Shown here: in pieces, positions 59,363-64,000 of the stretch
Numbering within the stretch: the first letter of the stretch is position 1
Layout of the letters: every line of letters begins with the position of its first letter
Assembly: GCF_002776525.5 (NCBI RefSeq)
Contig: NC_045436.1
Coordinates: forward strand, 46,841,552 to 46,905,551
DNA from: Piliocolobus tephrosceles
Taxonomy: Eukaryota; Chordata; Mammalia; Primates; Cercopithecidae
Length of the DNA: 64,000 nt
Direction of reading: 5' to 3'
The notes under the pieces: generated by a model
Told to the model about the DNA's origin: nothing
Databases searched by the model: none
What the model saw: only the letters and a program-made list of their open reading frames with translations
Position numbers and translations under genes: made by a program

Positions 59363-61204
59363 ATGGTAAAGAGTCCTTTCTAAAACTGTATTAGTGAGAG
59401 ATAACTGAATAGAATAATATACATAGCCATGTGTACTCTTAGGTCTACTATGATAAGAACAATAATAAATGATTGATGATAGTCACTCATTTTTTAATAA
59501 ATATTATTAATCTCTTTCTATGAGCCACTGATTCTAGATGCTGGGAATATAGCAGTCTACAAAACAGAAATTACTGTGCTACTCAATCTTATGATCCAGT
59601 TAAAGAAAACAGGCAGTAAAAAAATAAGTATAAAGTATTCTATAAAGGGACTATGGAGAAAAGTAAAGCTGGAAAGGGGGACAGAGCATGTTGTGGTGGG
59701 GCTGGAGTTATATATTTAAATAGGGAGGCCTGGGAGGCCTCTCTGAGAAGATCCTATTTGAGCAAAGACTGGAAGGAGGTCACAGGGTCAAAGAGCGGTT
59801 TTGATAAAAGGAATCAAAACCTTTGATCTGACTTTCCTTTCACTAAGGTCACTCTAGCCACTTTTGAGAATCAACAGAAGGAAAGATCTAGACAAGAGAC
59901 AATAGTAATGGGGCCCAAAAGAAGTGTTGGAAGGGACATGTTGCAGAGATAAAGTTCAATTTTAGTGTATATGGCTTCTCTAAGGCTCATGCTCTCTTCT
60001 GCAGAAGTGCCAGGATTTAAAGAGTAGAGAGAGGGAGAGACACCAAGGAACCAAAACTAGAGAGAAATACCAGAGAGATGGGAAGAGAATCATTTGTGCT
60101 GTCACAAAAGCAAAGGCAGTGCAAGTTTTAAGAAGATATGAACAATGTACACCACTGCAGAGAATTCAACTATGAATGTATTATATCTGAAGGAGATACA
60201 TCAGATTTGACAAATAGAAGTTCATCTGTGGCATTTTCAAGAGTAGTTTTAGTGGAGTTACTAAAGCAAAAACAACTGATTGAGATTGGGAAGTAATGAG
60301 GTATAGGTGGAGGATATAGATTGCTCATTCATGAAGTTTGATAGACACAAAAAAAGTAGCTTTCAATATGTGAAAATAATATTTTGTGAGATAAAAATTA
60401 CTTTTTATATGTGAAGTATACTATTATATTTTCCATTCTCTTATCTTTTTTAAAAAATATTTTATTTTATTAAATAATTTTATAACCCACTCTAGGGTTT
60501 TGGCTCATGATTTCAACAACATGATCATATGTAGCAATCAAGGATAAAAGATTGTCTCTTGGAACCACTGTGCACATCCTCTACCATGTTTGTCAGTATC
60601 ATATCTTGGCCATTTTGATGAAGCTTTCAAAAACATCATCTCTCTCTTACATATTAAATTTTTACCCTTCAATGTATAGTCACCAACTGGAAATCAATAG
60701 GAAAGCTAATCCAAACACATTCTAATATCATTAAGACTCAGTATATAGTTAAAGGCATTGGCTGTGCTCATAAATTTATCCTGCCAACAAAAAATATGGG
60801 CAAGTTTCCCTACTTTGATTTTATTCTGTCTCTATGACCTCTGAGATAGAAATCCACGGCCTAGGGCAGAAGGAGTTAACTGTGCTGGAGAGCTTTCATC
60901 CCTATTGAGATCTGGAATGGATCTTCTTGAGCAGTGCTTGGCATATACTAGAGGCTAAGACATATTTGTCAAATAAACAAATGGCATTAAGTAATATATT
61001 TTTTGAAAATCAGAAAATTTGCATAGGCCAATAGAAATGATTATTTCCTCCTGTGCTGTAAATCTATGCCAATGCAATACTAAAGCTTATAGAACAATAT
61101 GAAAAATAAACTTGAAAGGAAATGAGAGGTGGGCAGTAGACAGAGGGGGTTACAGATCAAAGGACAATTTCCCTTCTGAGACAAAGCAGGTAATAAGTTG
61201 AAAA
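59363..61204. other. Unassigned DNA; old repeat-like 59520-59880
   Basis: 59520-59880 ('gctgggaatatagcagtcta', 'aggcctctctgagaagatcc', 'tttgagcaaagactggaagg') looks like a common ancient mammalian repeat, family not named. The rest is AT-rich with no gene signal. Confidence 0.35.
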
Positions 61205-61209
61205 GAAAG
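61205..61209. repeat. Target-site duplication GAAAG, left
   Basis: It immediately precedes the LTR start 'tgtattaatcc' and is identical to the 5 bp after the second LTR. Confidence 0.85.
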
Positions 61210-61585
61210 TGTATTAATCCATTCTTGCATTTCTATAAAGAACTACCTAATACTGGGTAATTAATACAGGAGGAGATTTAATTGGCTCATGGTTCCACAG
61301 GCTGTACAGCAAGCACGGCCAGGGAGGTCTCAGGAAACTTACACTCATGGTGGTAGGAGAAGAGGAAGGATGTACACCTTACATGGCTGGAGCAGGAGAA
61401 AGAGTGAATGGGAGGTGCTACACAGTTTTAAACAACCAGATCTCATGAGAACTCACTATTATGAGAACAGCAAGGGAGAAGTCTGCCCCCATAATACAAT
61501 CACATCCCACCAGACCCCTTCTCCAACATTGGTGATTACCATTTGACATGAGATTTGGGCAGGGACACAAATCTAAACCATATTA
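61210..61585 (-). mobile_element. MaLR (MST-type) LTR; 3' LTR of minus-strand provirus
   Basis: The antisense MST/MaLR order is seen: 'tgtattaatccattcttgca', 'cctaatactgggtaatt', 'ttacatggctggagcaggag', 'ccagatctcatgagaactca' and 'tgacatgagatttgggcagg'. It pairs with 63181-63554. The two LTRs are clearly diverged from each other, so the insertion is old. Confidence 0.93.
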
Positions 61586-62248
61586 TTTCACCTCTGGCCT
61601 CTCCTATATCTCATGTCCTTCTTACATTGTAAAATGCAACCATCCCTTCTTAACAGTCCCCCAAAGTCTTAACTCATTTCAGCATTAACTTAAAGGTCCA
61701 CAGTCCAAAGTCTAATCTGAGACAAGGAAAGTCCCTTCCACCTATGAGCCTGTAAAATTAAAAGCAAGTTAGTTACTTCTAAGATACAATGGGAGTACAG
61801 GCATTGGATAAATGTACTCATTCCAAAAACAAGAAACAGCCAAAACAAAGGTGCTACAGGCCCCATACAAGTCCAAAACCCAGCAAGGCAGTTATTAAAT
61901 CTTAAAGCTCCAAAATAATCTCATTTGACTCCATGTCTCACATCCAGGGCACATTGATGCAAGGGATGGGCTCCCAAGGCATTGGTCATCTCTGCTCCTG
62001 TGATTCTGCAGGGTACAGCCCCCTCCACTGCTTTCACAGGCTGGCGTTGAGTGGCTGAAGCTTTTCCAGGCACACAGTATAAGCTGTTGGTAGATCTACT
62101 ATTCTGAGGTCTGGAGTAGCCTTCTTCTCACAGCTCTGCTAGGCAGTGCCACAATGGAGACTCTGTGTGCCACATTTACCCTCCATATTGCCCTAGTAGA
62201 GGTTCTCCATGAGGGGTTCACCCCAGCAGCAGATTTCTGCCTGGGCAT

Positions 62249-62677
62249 TCAGGTGTTTCTATACATTCTCTGAAATCTAAGCAGAGGCTCCCAAGTCTCA
62301 ACTCTTGCCCTCTGTGCACTTTCAGGCTTAACACCACATGGAAGCCACCAAGGGTTATAGCTTACACCCTCTGGAGCAGCAGCGTGAGATGTATTTACGA
62401 CCCTTTTAGCCACAGGTAGAGCTGGAGTGGTTGGGATGCAGAGAGCAGTGTCCTGAGGTTGCACAGGGCAGCCCTGGGTCCAGCCCACAAAACCATTCCT
62501 CCCTATGGGCCTGTGATGGGAGAAGCTGCCTTGAAGTTTTCCGAAATGCCTTTGAGGCATTTTCCCCATTGTCTCTGCTATTAACATTCTATCTTTACCT
62601 ATGCAAATTTCTTCAGCTTGCTTGAATTCCTCCCAAGAAAATGGGTTTTTATTTTCTACCACATGGTGAGGCTGCAA
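62249..62677 (-). pseudogene. MaLR gag-like remnant, downstream frame (142 codons)
   Basis: A minus-strand open frame in the provirus interior. The N-terminal part ('NPFSWEEFKQAEEI', 'MGKMPQRHFGKLQGS') resembles the gag-like product predicted for THE1/MST elements. The rest is G/P/W-containing and likely diverged. It lies in a different frame from 62691-63047, so a frameshift near 62680-62690 breaks the gene. No start context, protease, RT or envelope is present. Relic of an endogenous retrovirus-like element, without evidence of function. Confidence 0.7.
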
Positions 62678-62690
62678 ATTTTCTAAACTT

Positions 62691-63047
62691 TTATGCTCTG
62701 CTTCCCTTTCTAAAAATAAGTTCCAGTTTCAGGTCATCTGTTTGCCTACACATATGAGCATACTTTGTTAGGAGCAGCCAAGCCACATCTTGAATGCTTT
62801 GCTGCTTAGAAATTTTTTCCACCAGATATCCAAAATCATCACTCTGAAGTTCAAAGTTCCACAGATTTCTAGGACAGGGGTACAATGCCTCCAACCTCTT
62901 TGCTAATGCATAACAAAAGTGGCCTCTGCTCCATTTCCCAATAAGTTCCTCATCTCCACCTGAGAGCACCTTAGCCTGGATTTCATTGTCCATATCACTA
63001 TCAGCATTTTGGTCACAATAATTTAACAAGTCTCTAGGGAGTTCCAA
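62691..63047 (-). pseudogene. MaLR gag-like remnant, upstream frame (118 codons)
   Basis: A minus-strand open frame starting 'MELPRDLLNYCDQNADSD' and containing 'GDEELIGKWSRGHFCYALAK' and 'DDFGYLVEKISKQQS'. It is close to the 5' LTR (63181-63554) as expected for gag. It ends at a stop just before the second remnant, which is in another frame. The family identification is from the MaLR context and remembered THE1-type text. It is a broken relic. Confidence 0.75.
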
Positions 63048-63180
63048 ATTTTCCTTTATCTTTCTTTCTTGTTCCGAGCCCTCTAAATTGTTTCAACCTC
63101 TGTCCATTACCCAGTTCCAAAGGTGCGTCCACATTTTCATCTATCTTTATAGCAATGCCCGGTTCCTGCTACCAATTTTC

Positions 63181-63554
63181 TGTATTTGCCTGTTCTTGCA
63201 TTGCTATAAAGAACTACTTGAGACTAGGTAATTTATAAAGAAAAGAAGTTTAATTATCTCATGGTTGTACAGGAAGCATGGCTGGGGAAATCTCAGGAAA
63301 CTTGCAATCGTGGCAGAAGGCCAAGAGGAAGGAGGCACATCTTACATGGCTAGAGCAGGAGTAAGAGAGTGAAGCGGGAGGTGCTACACACTTTTAAACA
63401 ACCAGATCTCATGAGAATTCACTCATTATAATGAGAACAGAAAGGGGGAAGTCTACCGTCATGATCCAATCACATCCCACGGGGCCCTTCCTCCAACATT
63501 GCAGATTGCAATTCAACATGAGATTTGGGTGGGACACAAATCCAAACCATATCA
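63181..63554 (-). mobile_element. MaLR (MST-type) LTR; 5' LTR of minus-strand provirus
   Basis: It starts 'tgtatttgcctgttcttgca' and ends 'ccaaaccatatca', TG...CA bounded. It has the same layout as 61210-61585. It is followed at once by GAAAG. Confidence 0.94.
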
Positions 63555-63559
63555 GAAAG
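63555..63559. repeat. Target-site duplication GAAAG, right
   Basis: It matches 61205-61209 exactly, showing that the whole 2345-bp element inserted once and has not lost an end. Confidence 0.85.
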
Positions 63560-64000
63560 ACAAAATTAAGAAGCCTTGATAGAGAAAAGATAATTAATGG
63601 GATCACACTGTATTAGGAAAAAAAGTAGGAGGATTCTTGTTAAAGAAGAGAACGGCCACCTCTCCTTTGAGGTTGAGTGGTTCCAATTATACTTAAGTTT
63701 GTACACTGAGAATGGGAAGACAAGGAGGATGTTTACTAATATCTCTGAGTTTCTTTATGAATTAGGATCTTCTGCTGAGCGTAAGAGGGTGTATGTCAAG
63801 AGAGTGGTTGAGGATAACACTGAAGCTTCGGAGAGTAATTGAGTAGAAGAAGGTGCTGATCCAGTGCAGGGATTGGTGGACTTGACACTTTGTACTTATC
63901 TATTCACAACTTACAATTCTGTTTTCTTTCTCATTGGTCTAAAGTTAAGATTATGAATTGATCATTCATAGGAGCCGGACAGAACCCATAGATTTATTTT
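63560..64000. other. Unassigned DNA at window end
   Basis: An 81-codon open frame on the plus strand (63597-63842) is rich in K/R/E/S and has no recognisable domain. It starts 37 bp after the provirus. I do not accept it as a gene. No repeat family named. Confidence 0.35.

Larger units (their letters stand above)
61586..63180 (-). mobile_element. MaLR internal region (MST/THE1-int type)
   Basis: About 1.6 kb between the LTRs, the normal length for a MaLR internal segment. The LTR-proximal part has 'cctctggcctctcc' and 'gtccacagtccaaagtctaa'. Minus-strand gag-like remnants occupy 62249-63047. No pol or env is expected in this class, and none is seen. Confidence 0.9.

Noticed and set aside
63597..63842. 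81-codon charged open frame after the MaLR provirus
   Set aside because: No domain, no start context or conservation evidence. Chance frame length in this composition.
1..64000. CRISPR arrays, rRNA, tRNA, prokaryotic operons, attachment sites
   Set aside because: No spaced direct-repeat array, cloverleaf, rRNA core or bacterial gene was recognised. The repeat content is clearly primate nuclear.

Overview
This window is nuclear DNA from a primate, and most likely an Old World monkey such as a macaque, baboon or vervet. It is AT-rich and full of Alu, L1, MIR, L2, MaLR/MLT1, hAT and Tigger repeats. Two young Alus (40219-40522 and 44744-45048) carry variants I associate with the cercopithecoid AluYR subfamilies: a 'GGCTCAAGCCTG' start and 'GATCCGGCCACTGC' in the right arm. 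No protein-coding gene, rRNA, tRNA or CRISPR can be supported. It reads as a gene desert or the inside of a very long intron. Open frames are short and mostly fall in repeats or look like chance.

Layout. 1-7228: unique DNA, one antisense and one sense Alu, L2 and MIR relics, and two short internal duplications. 7229-11676: an MLT1 LTR, MIR fragments and an Alu. 11745-13620: a very old CR1/L3-like LINE split by a MER5 element and an L1M 3' end. 13620-20000: mostly unique DNA without Alus. 20200-30640: an L1 graveyard, in which old minus-strand L1M sequence was invaded by an Alu, a 1.8 kb primate L1 piece, an L1M 3' end, a young L1 3' end, a hAT element and an MST LTR. 30640-40200: unique DNA, MER5A, a MIR holding a small L1 chip, two Alus, an L1M split by an MLT1 LTR, and an L1P 3' end. 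40200-45100: two young opposite-facing AluY-type copies bracket MER1, MLT1, L2/AluJ and MIR relics and a 63-nt exon-like segment. 45100-54250: AT-rich unique DNA, an apparent Alu-L1 chimeric insertion, a palindromic compound microsatellite, a Tigger element, an AluJ, a 115-nt near-perfect hairpin and an L1P 3' end. 54250-61204: an LTR relic, a hAT relic, MIRs and an MLT1 split by an Alu. 61210-63554: a complete minus-strand MaLR provirus with both LTRs and a matching 5-bp target duplication.

The most interesting signals are the long in-register hairpin at 52520-52634 (pre-miRNA-like or MITE-like, no family recognised), the Alu-polyA-L1 chimera at 48842-49684 bounded by one target duplication, and the exon-like segment at 44435-44497. 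Family names come from remembered consensus sequences and were not checked by database search. Repeat edges are good to about 5-30 bp unless a target-site duplication is given.
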